Source: Planococcaceae bacterium Storch 2/2-2
Lineage (GTDB): Bacteria > Bacillota > Bacilli > Bacillales_A > Planococcaceae
Reading direction: 5' to 3'
Assembly (NCBI GenBank): GCA_009740415.1
Contig: WOYE01000009.1
Coordinates: 558,001-622,000 of the forward strand
DNA: 64,000 nucleotides
Shown here: positions 41,662 to 49,772 of the stretch, piece after piece
Layout: every line of letters begins with the position of its first letter
How positions within the stretch are numbered: position 1 is the first letter of the stretch
Position numbers and translations under genes: made by a program
The notes under the pieces: generated by a model
Told to the model about the DNA's origin: nothing
What the model saw: only the letters and a program-made list of their open reading frames with translations
Databases searched by the model: none

Positions 41662-42411
41662 ATGAACATTCAAGGGTATTCACAAGCGCCCTCGCTTTTT
41701 CTCGGATACGTGAAAACGAGTGCACCGGAAGCGAACGGATCGAAAGAGACGAACGAACGCCGCGAAACGATTCAACTGTCGAGTGAAGCGCGCGAACGGT
41801 TTGCGCCACAAGCGGCAAAGCAGCAACAGGATGCGATCGAACGGTTAATGGAACGGAAGCAAGAACTGTTGGAAGCGAAAAGTACGTTTCGTGAACGAGC
41901 GCTCGAGTCGGGGCAGTCGCTCGATGACATTCAGTACGAACTCGAACATTTCGATGAACAAATCGAAAGTGTCAACGAATCGATCATTGCGATCCAGCAA
42001 GCGGAAATGGAAAAGCGGGAACGGGAAAAAGAAGAAGAGATGCAAGAGCGCACGCAACGGGCAACGGACGATGACGTGTTGCCATATACGCAGTTGCTTC
42101 AACAATTTGAACATACGCGGTCGATTGAACGGGTGAAATCGCTCGTGAAACGAGAGGCGACGTATGCGAAGCAGGCGGTCGAACGTGACGGAGCGCGTGG
42201 CGGTCCGATCGATGACCCGCTCGCTAAAGTCGGCGCGACCGACGGACAAAAAGAACGGTTAGCCGATTTGACGAAACGCGTCGAGCGGTTAACGACGGCG
42301 TCGGACCGTTCGATCGGGCTCGCGTACAAAGGACTCGTCGCCCTTCAACAACGCCAAGTCGATGAAGTCGCATCGACAGACGAAACGGAACGTGTCGAAG
42401 AAGACGAATGA
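41662..42411 (+). CDS. Hypothetical coiled-coil protein
   Basis: The protein has 249 residues from ATG 41662, after GGAAGGAGGG; a TACAAT -10 box lies at 41635. It is highly charged and soluble. Residues 55-150 form a long coiled coil (AIERLMERKQELLEAKSTF, ESVNESIIAIQQAEMEKRERE). The opening (MNIQGYSQAPSLF) and the LSSEARERF segment resemble the opening of the two proteins encoded near 55.5 kb. Function unknown. Confidence 0.6.
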   Translation: MNIQGYSQAPSLFLGYVKTSAPEANGSKETNERRETIQLSSEARERFAPQAAKQQQDAIERLMERKQELLEAKSTFRERALESGQSLDDIQYELEHFDEQIESVNESIIAIQQAEMEKREREKEEEMQERTQRATDDDVLPYTQLLQQFEHTRSIERVKSLVKREATYAKQAVERDGARGGPIDDPLAKVGATDGQKERLADLTKRVERLTTASDRSIGLAYKGLVALQQRQVDEVASTDETERVEEDE

Positions 42412-42549
42412 GACGAATCGTTCGAACGAATCGGATAAACAGTCGCCTCGCGCAAGCGGGCGGCTGTTTTCGTTTATTTTTTTACCGAATCTGAAACATC
42501 GCTCGTCGTTCTGCCGTATAATGAGACAGACAGGAGAAAGGGTGTTTCC

Positions 42550-43590
42550 ATGGAAACGACGAACGAAACGAAAAACGTCCGTTACCTCTCGCTCGACATC
42601 GTGCGAGGGCTCGCGTTATTCGGCATTTTACTCATCAACATTCCGGTGTACAATACCGGGTTGTTCGACATGCCGCTCCTTCCTTCGATGGAAGAGGGGA
42701 CGAATGTCGACCGCATCCTCGCGATGTTCGTAGAGAAGAAGTTTTACAGCTTATTTTCATTTTTATTCGGCTTAGGGTTTTACATTTTCGCGACGCGCGC
42801 GGAACAGAAAGGGCGCAAACCGCTCGCGCTGTTCGCACGACGCATGGTTGCGCTGCTCGTACTCGGAATCATTCATCTCTTTTTCTTCATCGGTTCCATT
42901 TTAGCGATGTATGCGTTCGTCGGCTTCTTTTTACTGCCGTTTTACCGCCGACAGACGAAAACGATCGGGTATTGGATCCTCGGTTTACTCGCCGTTCATA
43001 CGTTCGGCACCGCGAGCGGTCTCTTTTCCGTCTATTCTCCGATGGAACCGACATTGCTCGTCAACAACGATTTGCTCATCATTTTCATTTTATTTTTGAG
43101 CGGGTTATGGTTCGGGAAAATGCGGCTGTTCGAGCCGACTGAAGCGAGTCGCGTATTGCTCGTCCGTTTGCTAGTCGTCACGTTGCCGGTTACACTGATC
43201 GGCTTCGGCGTCATCGGATGGACGTACGGCAGCATCGATACGCCACTTTACGTCGGACTGTTTGCGATTCCGATGGCGTATACGTACGTGAGCGGTCTCT
43301 TTCTCGTCTTTCGGAACGAGTCGGTCGCACGTCGGTGGATGCCGGTCGCTCGCGTCGGTCAAATGGCGTTTACGAACTATTTGATGCAAAATGTGCTCGG
43401 CCTCGCGCTCATTACCGCACTCGGATACGGCGTCGGCGAAGTGACGACGACGGATGCGCTTTGGATGGCGCTCGTCATTTACGGCATCGAGCTCATTTGG
43501 AGTACGTTGTACTTTAAAAAATGGCGCATCGGTCCGTTCGAATGGATCTGGCGCAAAATGACGTATGGCTTTTCGTACAAGCCGTCGTAA
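42550..43590 (+). CDS. DUF418 (YeiB-like) membrane protein
   Basis: The protein has 346 residues and about nine membrane helices. RYLSLDIVRGLALFGILLINIPVYN at the start is diagnostic for the YeiB/DUF418 family, as is the C-terminal DUF418 part (MPVARVGQMAFTNYLMQNVLG and YFKKWRIGPFEWIWR). The family resembles membrane acyltransferases but has no proven activity. Monocistronic, with TATAAT at 42517. Confidence 0.88.
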   Translation: METTNETKNVRYLSLDIVRGLALFGILLINIPVYNTGLFDMPLLPSMEEGTNVDRILAMFVEKKFYSLFSFLFGLGFYIFATRAEQKGRKPLALFARRMVALLVLGIIHLFFFIGSILAMYAFVGFFLLPFYRRQTKTIGYWILGLLAVHTFGTASGLFSVYSPMEPTLLVNNDLLIIFILFLSGLWFGKMRLFEPTEASRVLLVRLLVVTLPVTLIGFGVIGWTYGSIDTPLYVGLFAIPMAYTYVSGLFLVFRNESVARRWMPVARVGQMAFTNYLMQNVLGLALITALGYGVGEVTTTDALWMALVIYGIELIWSTLYFKKWRIGPFEWIWRKMTYGFSYKPS

Positions 43591-43612
43591 TCAGCTATCT
43601 ACGCAACGTAAA

Positions 43613-43645
43613 GAAAGACGCAACCGTTAAGAGGTTGCGTCTTTT
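43613..43645. terminator. Bidirectional terminator
   Basis: AAAGACGCAACC pairs with GGTTGCGTCTTT; the right arm includes the stop codon region of the minus-strand gene that ends at 43627. Confidence 0.85.
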
Positions 43646-44256
43646 TCGTCGATCGGCAAGGCGCTCATCTGCGCATTGTTCAACAAAATGTATTGCCCGT
43701 TCGTCACGTCGATCGTCCGGTCTGACGTCACGTAATCCCCCGTGACGAGACCATCGACGTCGCCGCGCGCATTCGTTCGAATTTCAACGTAGCCGAGGTC
43801 ATCGTTCGGTGGGGCATAAATCGTATACGTCCCTTCCTTGACGTCGAACCCGACTTTGTACATGCCGCTTCCGAACCGTTCATCGACCGGTCGTTGCGGG
43901 GTAGCGTTTTCAATCGGTTGGGCGCTCGCATCCGTCAAACGGACGAACTCCTGTTCTTCGAGTTGAACGTACACCGTCATCGGTTCGGTCGCTGTGTAAT
44001 TAAAAATAATCGAATCGCTCGTAAAGGAACGATTCGACGTCACTTCATAATGCCCGTATTTGTTCAAATGGATCGCATATTCGCCTGGAGCGACCGTCTT
44101 CCCGACTTCGTATTCACCCGATTCGAACGGTTGCTGCGTCATGGGAGCATCATCCGCGAGTGAATCGTCTCGTTGCTTTGCGGAAAAATTAGGAAAAACG
44201 AACGTTACGAATAGAAAGGTCGTTAGAAGGAGAAAAGGAATTCCCCATTGGAGCAT
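43627..44256 (-). CDS. Membrane-anchored protein with two tandem beta domains
   Basis: The protein has 209 residues from ATG 44256: an N-terminal membrane anchor (FLLLTTFLFVTFVFPNF) and two repeated domains of about 75 residues, each opening with a G-Y-VG pattern (FESGEYEVGKTVAPGEYAIHL and FGSGMYKVGFDVKEGTYTIYA). The ATG has no ribosome site. An in-frame ATT at 44301, nine bases after AAGGGG, could be the true start and would add a basic stretch before the anchor. Function unknown, outside the membrane. Confidence 0.65.
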   Translation of the reverse strand: MLQWGIPFLLLTTFLFVTFVFPNFSAKQRDDSLADDAPMTQQPFESGEYEVGKTVAPGEYAIHLNKYGHYEVTSNRSFTSDSIIFNYTATEPMTVYVQLEEQEFVRLTDASAQPIENATPQRPVDERFGSGMYKVGFDVKEGTYTIYAPPNDDLGYVEIRTNARGDVDGLVTGDYVTSDRTIDVTNGQYILLNNAQMSALPIDEKDATS

Positions 44257-44467
44257 ACGGCGCTTCGTCCACCGTTTCGTTTCAAAAACGTCTTTACAAA
44301 TCGTAAAAAACCCCTTCCTTATGAAAAAAATAGAACTCTCTCATCAAATTTTAATCTTTTTCTCGCTTTATTGTACCGAATGAGAAGGAGTATGACAACT
44401 GAAATCAGTTAGGACTTTTTGCTAATCGGTTGTCGTCCATTCGTAAGAGGAGGAGCGAAATGATTCG
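44257..44467. other. Short intergenic region without recognised elements
   Basis: About 210 bases between two minus-strand genes. The ribosome site of the left gene lies at its edge (about 44310-44316). A possible -10 (TACAAT, minus strand, about 44372) can be seen; no hairpin terminator for the XRE gene is evident. Confidence 0.35.
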
Positions 44468-45034
44468 TTAGGTGGACGGATGAATGGAACCGTACCGAAT
44501 GATCGAATAAAAGCGAACCGTTTCATCCGTCGTATTTTCATACGTATGAGGCACGTTCGATGTAAAGAGCAAACTGTCGTTTTCGTGAAGCTCGTACACA
44601 TTGCCCCCGATCGTCACGGTCATCGTCCCTTTTTTCATAAATAGCGTCTCTTCCCCGAGGTGTCCTTCCGCTTCGTGCGTGCCACCAGGGACGATGTCGG
44701 TCGCATACACTTCGTATCCTTTTTCAGGGTCGAACGGGAAGAGCGGGTAAATGATGTACGTCCCATTTTCGTTCGTAATCGGCGTCGTCTCGTCGATCGT
44801 AATATGTTCGACGACGCTTGCATCCGGTTCTTCGAGAAAACTGGAAAACGATAAGTTGAAGCCGTTCGCAATTTTCCAAAGGGTCGCGATCGTCGGGTTC
44901 GATTGACCGCTTTCGATACGAGAGAGCATCGTTTTACTGACGCCGGTTCGTTCGGCGACTTGGTCGAGCGTTAAATGACGTTCGCGCCGCAACTGTTTCA
45001 CACGGTAGGCGATCGTCTGTTGAATATGTTTCAT
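44468..45034 (-). CDS. XRE-cupin transcriptional regulator
   Basis: The protein has 188 residues with AAGGAGGG ahead of ATG 45034. Residues 1-65 form an XRE helix-turn-helix (LTLDQVAERTGVSKTMLSRIESGQSNPTIATLWKIANG). The rest is a cupin_2 domain (GGTHEAEGHLGEETLFMKKGTMTVTIGG, SLLFTSNVPHTYEN). It is divergent from azlCD and most likely controls it; members of this group often respond to amino acids or related ligands. Confidence 0.88.
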   Translation of the reverse strand: MKHIQQTIAYRVKQLRRERHLTLDQVAERTGVSKTMLSRIESGQSNPTIATLWKIANGFNLSFSSFLEEPDASVVEHITIDETTPITNENGTYIIYPLFPFDPEKGYEVYATDIVPGGTHEAEGHLGEETLFMKKGTMTVTIGGNVYELHENDSLLFTSNVPHTYENTTDETVRFYSIIRYGSIHPST

Positions 45035-45089
45035 AAAATCCCTCCTTGACGGGTGTAGTCGTTTCGTCTATCATAACAGAATCGAATCG

Positions 45090-45123
45090 TTCTTTAAAAA
45101 GAATTAATGTTTCTTATAAAGAA
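45090..45123. promoter_or_regulatory. Twin palindromes, likely operators of the XRE-cupin regulator
   Basis: TTCTTTAAAAAGAA (45090-45103) and TTCTTATAAAGAA (45111-45123) share the half-site TTCTT/AAGAA, 20-21 bases apart, about two helix turns. The second overlaps a TATAAA that could be the azlC -10 box, so binding would repress it. Confidence 0.6.
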
Positions 45124-45143
45124 TAGAAGAATGGAGGGACGTC

Positions 45144-45851
45144 ATGGAAGTCGTTTCAACGGACCGTGCGGATTTTTGGCGCGGTGTGAAAGATTGCATT
45201 CCGACGTGGATCGGCTACATCGGTGTCGGATTAGCAGTCGGTGTCGTCAGCGTCGCGTCGGGACTTGCGATTTGGCAAGTGTTGTTGTTTTCGATCATCG
45301 TGTATGCCGGGAGTGCCCAGCTCATTATCGCGGCTTTACTCGTCGCTGGCAGTCCGGTCCTTGCGATCATTTTTACGACGTTTATCGTCAACTTACGAAA
45401 TTTATTACTCGGCATGACGATCGCTCCTCATTTCGCCTCGAGCGGGCGGTGGAGCCGCGTCGGACTCGGGACGTTGTTGACGGACGAGTCGTTCGGTGTC
45501 GCAGCGCAAGCCATATCAGAGGGGAAGCGAGTGAACGCCGCGTGGATGCACGGGTTGAACGTTTCCGCTTGCTTCATTTGGCTCGTTTCGACGACACTCG
45601 GTGCGGTCATCGGGGAATGGGTGCCCGACCCGACGGTGTACGGTCTCGATTTCGCATTACCAGCCCTTTTCACCGGACTCCTCGTTTTCCAATTGGCACA
45701 AGAAGCACCGGCGCGTCGCAAGTTGTCGTTTGAGCTTATCGTGACGGTCATCGTGACGATGACGCTCACATCACTCGTCTTTCCGACGTACGTCGCCATT
45801 TTAGCAGGAACGCTCGTCGGAGCGACAGTAGGGACGGTGAGAAGTCGATGA
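45144..45851 (+). CDS. azlC: Branched-chain amino acid exporter subunit AzlC
   Basis: The protein has 235 residues and about seven membrane helices. The family opening is present (FWRGVKDCIPTWIGYIGVGLAVGVVS), then YAGSAQLIIAALLVAG and INLRN-type FIVNLRNLLLGMTIAPH and the LTDESFGVA loop. With AzlD it exports branched-chain or similar amino acids and analogues. Overlaps azlD by four bases. Confidence 0.9.
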   Translation: MEVVSTDRADFWRGVKDCIPTWIGYIGVGLAVGVVSVASGLAIWQVLLFSIIVYAGSAQLIIAALLVAGSPVLAIIFTTFIVNLRNLLLGMTIAPHFASSGRWSRVGLGTLLTDESFGVAAQAISEGKRVNAAWMHGLNVSACFIWLVSTTLGAVIGEWVPDPTVYGLDFALPALFTGLLVFQLAQEAPARRKLSFELIVTVIVTMTLTSLVFPTYVAILAGTLVGATVGTVRSR

Positions 45852-46174
45852 GTTTTGATCAAACGATTCTCGTCATTTTAATCGGAGCGGGACTCGTCAC
45901 GTGGGTGCCACGTATTATTCCGTTCGTCTTCGCGAGTGAACGGCCGCTTCCGCCGATCATTTCGCTTTGGCTTTCGTTCGTCCCGGTATGCATTTTCACT
46001 GCGCTCGTCGTCGACAGTTTACTATCGAATGAAGGCGGCGCGCTGACGCTCGATCCACTCGCGCTCGTCGCCCTCATTCCGACCGCCATTGTCGCCTATG
46101 TGACGCGCAGTTTATCGTGGACGGTGATCATTGGTATCGTCGCCGTTGCGAGTTTACGTTTTTTCTTCGCATAA
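45848..46174 (+). CDS. azlD: Branched-chain amino acid exporter small subunit AzlD
   Basis: The protein has 108 residues and four membrane helices. GLVTWVPRIIPFVFA near the start and the closing NWTV-like SLSWTVIIGIVAVASLRFFF fit AzlD, the obligatory partner of AzlC. The ATGA overlap ensures coupled translation. Confidence 0.88.
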   Translation: MSFDQTILVILIGAGLVTWVPRIIPFVFASERPLPPIISLWLSFVPVCIFTALVVDSLLSNEGGALTLDPLALVALIPTAIVAYVTRSLSWTVIIGIVAVASLRFFFA

Positions 46175-46198
46175 TGTGAACCGCTCGTTCAACCGAAA

Positions 46199-46231
46199 GA
46201 AACCACCTTCTGTCGAGAAGGTGGTTTTTTG
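46199..46231. terminator. Bidirectional terminator after azlD
   Basis: AACCACCTTCT pairs with AGAAGGTGGTT around GTCG, followed by six T. Confidence 0.88.
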
Positions 46232-46239
46232 ACGTTCAT

Positions 46240-46821
46240 TTATTCGTCGTAAACGGTGAATGTCGTTTTCAATGTCCGTGTGAATGGAATCGGCGCAGGT
46301 TCGCTCGGCTGTTCGGATGGAGCGGCTGCTTCTGCTCGTTTAACGGCTTCTGCATCCGGTGTCGCTTCCGGTACGACGCCGAATGAAATGTGAGCGGTCA
46401 CTTCGTACGTACCTGGTAAAAAGTGGCCGTCTTCATCGATCCCTTCGCCTTCACCGAAAAACTCGTACGTCCGCTCGAGCGTATCGCCCGGTTGGAGGGT
46501 CGCTGTTTGGAGCGGTAACGTGACCGGTGTGTCATACGTGACGTCTTCGGTGACGTTTCGCGTTTCAAACGTGACCCACGATTCGCCGAATTCGATCGTG
46601 CTCGGCTCTTCTCCGATGTAATGGAGCGTCGCTTCAATGTCTGGACGTTCGCCGTACGGATACGCAGTTTTTTCGTCTTTCAAAACGAATTCAAACGGCT
46701 TCGCGACTTCTTCAACGATCGTTTCGCGCGCTTCTTCTTTTGCGTTGTTCTCGTTCGAACACGCAACGAGCGCGAGTGCGACGAGAAGGCAAGTCGTTAG
46801 GACGATAGCGGTTCGTTTCAT
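46240..46821 (-). CDS. Lipoprotein with BsuPI-like immunoglobulin-type domain
   Basis: The protein has 193 residues from ATG 46821 (AAAGGAG ahead). Signal peptide with lipobox LVACS. Residues 45-150 look like the intracellular proteinase inhibitor (BsuPI) sandwich: paired strands, then the turn TLQPGDTLERTYEFFGE and LPGTYEVTAHISFG. An A/P/E-rich linker (AEAAAPSEQPSEPAPIPF) precedes a last strand. Binding partner unknown. Confidence 0.65.
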   Translation of the reverse strand: MKRTAIVLTTCLLVALALVACSNENNAKEEARETIVEEVAKPFEFVLKDEKTAYPYGERPDIEATLHYIGEEPSTIEFGESWVTFETRNVTEDVTYDTPVTLPLQTATLQPGDTLERTYEFFGEGEGIDEDGHFLPGTYEVTAHISFGVVPEATPDAEAVKRAEAAAPSEQPSEPAPIPFTRTLKTTFTVYDE

Positions 46822-46927
46822 GCGATCGTCTCCTTTCTGTGCAAAGTTCCTTCTCTCGTAAACTTCCCCTTTTTTCACTATAATAATCGCATTTCTCGCT
46901 TCTTTTCGTCTTTTTTTGAAAATTATT

Positions 46928-46997
46928 GTTGACATAACGTTGTCTCGTACGATACATTAATTTGTGTTAACTTGAAAAGTTATTAGGTTTACTCAAA
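46928..46997 (+). promoter_or_regulatory. bioY promoter with candidate BirA operator
   Basis: TTGACA at 46928-46933, 18 bases, TACATT at 46952-46957. Just downstream TGTTAACTT (about 46963-46971) and AGGTTTAC (about 46984-46991) form an imperfect dyad like the BirA site (TGTTAAC-N-GTTAACA). Biotin-loaded BirA would block the transcript at its start. Confidence 0.5.
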
Positions 46998-47015
46998 AAG
47001 AAAGAAGGGTGACGT

Positions 47016-47585
47016 ATGAGACAACAATCGATTCAAACGATGGTATGGATCGCCATTTTAACGACGTGGAGCATCGTCGGTGCGATGATCAAAGTGCCGA
47101 TTCCGTTCGTGCCGTTCACGTTGCAAATTACCGCGGTCTTCATCGGCGCGGCGTTATTCGGTGCGAAAGTAGGCGCGCTGAGTCAACTGTTATACATCGC
47201 GATCGGACTCGCCGGTTTTCCCGTCTTCGCAGCAGGAGGCGGTCTCGGATATGTGCTCGTGCCGACGTTCGGTTATTTAGTCGGGTTTGCGGTCGCGGGG
47301 TGGTACGTCGGATGGACGGTGCCACGCTTGAAGCGCCCGACGTACGGAAAAATCGTCCTGCATCAAGTGATCGGCGTCGTGTTACTGTACATCGTCGGTA
47401 GCGTATGGATGTGGGCGAATATCAATTTCATCGGAGGCGAGACGACGATGACGCTCGGTCATGCGTTTTTGTACGGTTTTCTCATTCCGATGCCAGGTGA
47501 TGTGTTGTTAGCGTTCGTTTGCGCGAGCGTCGTGTTACGACTGCAACCGATCATGGAGCGGTCGATGATGAAAGGAGTGGCATAA
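47016..47585 (+). CDS. bioY: Biotin transporter BioY
   Basis: The protein has 189 residues and six membrane helices. Family motifs: AMIKVPIPFVPFTLQ, ALFGAKVGALSQLLYIAIGLAGFPVFAAGGGLGYVLVPTFGYLVGF. BioY is the substrate-binding S component of ECF-type biotin uptake and can work alone or with a shared energising module. It heads the bioY-bioD-bioA operon. Confidence 0.92.
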   Translation: MRQQSIQTMVWIAILTTWSIVGAMIKVPIPFVPFTLQITAVFIGAALFGAKVGALSQLLYIAIGLAGFPVFAAGGGLGYVLVPTFGYLVGFAVAGWYVGWTVPRLKRPTYGKIVLHQVIGVVLLYIVGSVWMWANINFIGGETTMTLGHAFLYGFLIPMPGDVLLAFVCASVVLRLQPIMERSMMKGVA

Positions 47586-47586
47586 G

Positions 47587-48243
47587 ATGTATTTTGTAAC
47601 AGGGGTAGGAACCGATATTGGTAAAACGGTCGCGACGACGGTGCTCGCCCAACAAGAGAAGCGAGCAGGGAACCGAGTGACGGTCATTAAACCGTTTCAA
47701 ACGGGACGAACAGCGACGGGGCGGTACCCGGATATCGCTTGGTATGAAGATTATTTAAACATTCGTCACGAAGAAATGGTCGTCGTCGAGCCGGCCGTGT
47801 CGCCGCATTTTGCGCTCGAACGTGCAGGACGCGTCGTCACGAAAGAAGCGATCGTCCCGAAAATTGAAGCGATCGCTTCTCCGTATGACGTCGCATTCGT
47901 CGAAGGGGCAGGTGGTCTTGCAGTACCGCTTTGTAAACTCGACACAGGTTATTTTATGACGGAACAGTTGATCGAGGCGCTCGGTGCGTCCATTTACCTC
48001 GTCGTGGAAACGCGACTCGGCTCGATTCACGATGCGCTCGTGACGATCGACTACGCCGTTCGTCGCAACCTCCCGATTCGAGGGATCGTCTTCAACCGGT
48101 ACGACGCGAATGATTCGATGGAGCGCGACAACGTCGAAACGGTGATGACGTTATCGCCGGTGAAACGTTTTGCGACGATTCCGTCGTTTACGACGTCGAA
48201 AGAAATGCTCGATTATGAATTACAATGGGAGGAATGGACATGA
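47587..48243 (+). CDS. bioD: Dethiobiotin synthetase
   Basis: The protein has 218 residues. The P-loop is GVGTDIGKTV, typical of BioD, followed by KPFQTG and VEGAGGLAVPL. The enzyme carboxylates 7,8-diaminopelargonate with ATP to dethiobiotin. It starts two bases after bioY and overlaps bioA by four bases. The PFQTGR loop is slightly different from the common KPVxTG. Confidence 0.9.
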   Translation: MYFVTGVGTDIGKTVATTVLAQQEKRAGNRVTVIKPFQTGRTATGRYPDIAWYEDYLNIRHEEMVVVEPAVSPHFALERAGRVVTKEAIVPKIEAIASPYDVAFVEGAGGLAVPLCKLDTGYFMTEQLIEALGASIYLVVETRLGSIHDALVTIDYAVRRNLPIRGIVFNRYDANDSMERDNVETVMTLSPVKRFATIPSFTTSKEMLDYELQWEEWT

Positions 48244-49580
48244 CACGTTCGATTGAAACGATCGACCAGACGTACGTTTGGCATCCGTTTACACAGATGA
48301 AACAATATACTGAGACGAAACCGCTCATCATCGAGCGAGGGGAAGGGGCGTATTTGATCGACGTCGATGGCAACCGGTATTTGGACGGGTACGCCTCGCT
48401 TTGGGTGAACGTTCACGGCCATAACGACTCGGCGATGAACGAAGCGATCATCGCGCAACTCGGGCGCATTGCGCATTCGACGTTGCTCGGAGCGGGGAAT
48501 GTGCCGTCGAGTTTACTAGCGAAAGCGCTCGTCGAACGGGCACCCGGTCCGTTGTCGAAAGTGTTTTATTCCGATACGGGCAGTGCCGCAGTTGAAATCG
48601 CTTTGAAAATGGCGTATCAATATTGGAAAAACGAAGACCCGAAACGGTACGAACAGCGCAATTTATTCGTCTCGCTCGAAGGAGCGTACCACGGCGATAC
48701 GATCGGGTCGATCAGCGTCGGTGGCGTCGAGACGTTCCACGGCGTGTTCGAGCCGTTACTGTTTGAAACGATCCAAGTGCCGTCGCCCCATCCGTACGCG
48801 TACGAATCGGAAGACGAAGCGATGCGCGTGTCGCTCGAAGCGTTAGAACACGTCTTTCAAACGTACGGTGAACGGATCAGCGCCTTCATTATCGAACCGC
48901 TCATGCAAGCGGCAGCGGGCCTCATCCGCCACCCGGACGGCTATTTAAAAGCGGTCGAATCGCTTTGCCGAATGTACGACATTTTACTCATCGCAGATGA
49001 AGTGGCGGTCGGATTCGGTCGGACGGGCACGCTGTTTGCGGTCGAACGAGAAGGGGTCGAACCGGACTTACTTTGTCTCGGAAAAGGGTTGACAGGCGGT
49101 TACGTTCCGCTCGCTGTCACGATGGCAACCGACCGAATTTACGATGCGTTTTTAGGAACGGGATACGACGACCGGACGTTTTTACACGGTCATACGTATA
49201 CGGGCAACCAAGTGACGTGTACGGCGGCGCTCAAAAACATCGAACTGTTCGATGAGCGAAACGTACTCGGTCACGTCCGAAAGACGATCGAACGGATCCA
49301 ACCTTCGTTGCGACGTCTCGAGGCATTGGACGTCGTCGGAGACGTTCGTGCACAAGGGTTAATGATCGGCGTTGAGCTGACGAGCGACCGCGCGACGAAA
49401 CGAGTCGCCCCGACCGTCTGGGCGGAACGCGTCGTCGAAGCGATGAAAGAGCGAGGGATCATCATTCGAAACATCGGACCGGTGTTGACGATCGTGCCTG
49501 TTCTCATGATGGCGCATGACGACGTCGAGCGGATCCTCACGACGTTGTACGACGTGTTAAGGGAACGAACGTTTGAATAA
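48240..49580 (+). CDS. bioA: 7,8-diaminopelargonate aminotransferase
   Basis: The protein has 446 residues from ATG 48240, eight bases after GGGAGG. PLP fold-type I enzyme: WHPFTQMKQY at the start (BioA hallmark), SDTGSAAVEIALKMAYQYW, SLEGAYHGDTIGSISVGG, IADEVAVGFGRTG and the Schiff-base lysine in LCLGKGLTGGYVPL. It converts 7-keto-8-aminopelargonate to diaminopelargonate; whether S-adenosylmethionine or lysine (as in B. subtilis) is the amino donor is not decided. bioF and bioB are not in this operon. Confidence 0.9.
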   Translation: MTRSIETIDQTYVWHPFTQMKQYTETKPLIIERGEGAYLIDVDGNRYLDGYASLWVNVHGHNDSAMNEAIIAQLGRIAHSTLLGAGNVPSSLLAKALVERAPGPLSKVFYSDTGSAAVEIALKMAYQYWKNEDPKRYEQRNLFVSLEGAYHGDTIGSISVGGVETFHGVFEPLLFETIQVPSPHPYAYESEDEAMRVSLEALEHVFQTYGERISAFIIEPLMQAAAGLIRHPDGYLKAVESLCRMYDILLIADEVAVGFGRTGTLFAVEREGVEPDLLCLGKGLTGGYVPLAVTMATDRIYDAFLGTGYDDRTFLHGHTYTGNQVTCTAALKNIELFDERNVLGHVRKTIERIQPSLRRLEALDVVGDVRAQGLMIGVELTSDRATKRVAPTVWAERVVEAMKERGIIIRNIGPVLTIVPVLMMAHDDVERILTTLYDVLRERTFE

Positions 49581-49585
49581 AAGGA

Positions 49586-49627
49586 AAGAGCTTTTTAGCG
49601 ATCGTGCTAAAAAAGCTCTTTTTTTCG
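49586..49627 (+). terminator. Terminator of the biotin operon
   Basis: AAGAGCTTTTTTAGC-type arms (49588-49601 and 49606-49621) with seven T after them. Confidence 0.8.
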
Positions 49628-49772
49628 TGAAAGTATAGGACATTTTGAGGAGTTTGTAGGAAGGAGTCGATGCAATCGAAAATGTTTTAGGACGAAAGAG
49701 GATAGGAAAAAGGACTGAATTGTGGTAGAATTTGTTAAAAATAAGCACGTCATGAAAGGACCGGTGGTTAAG

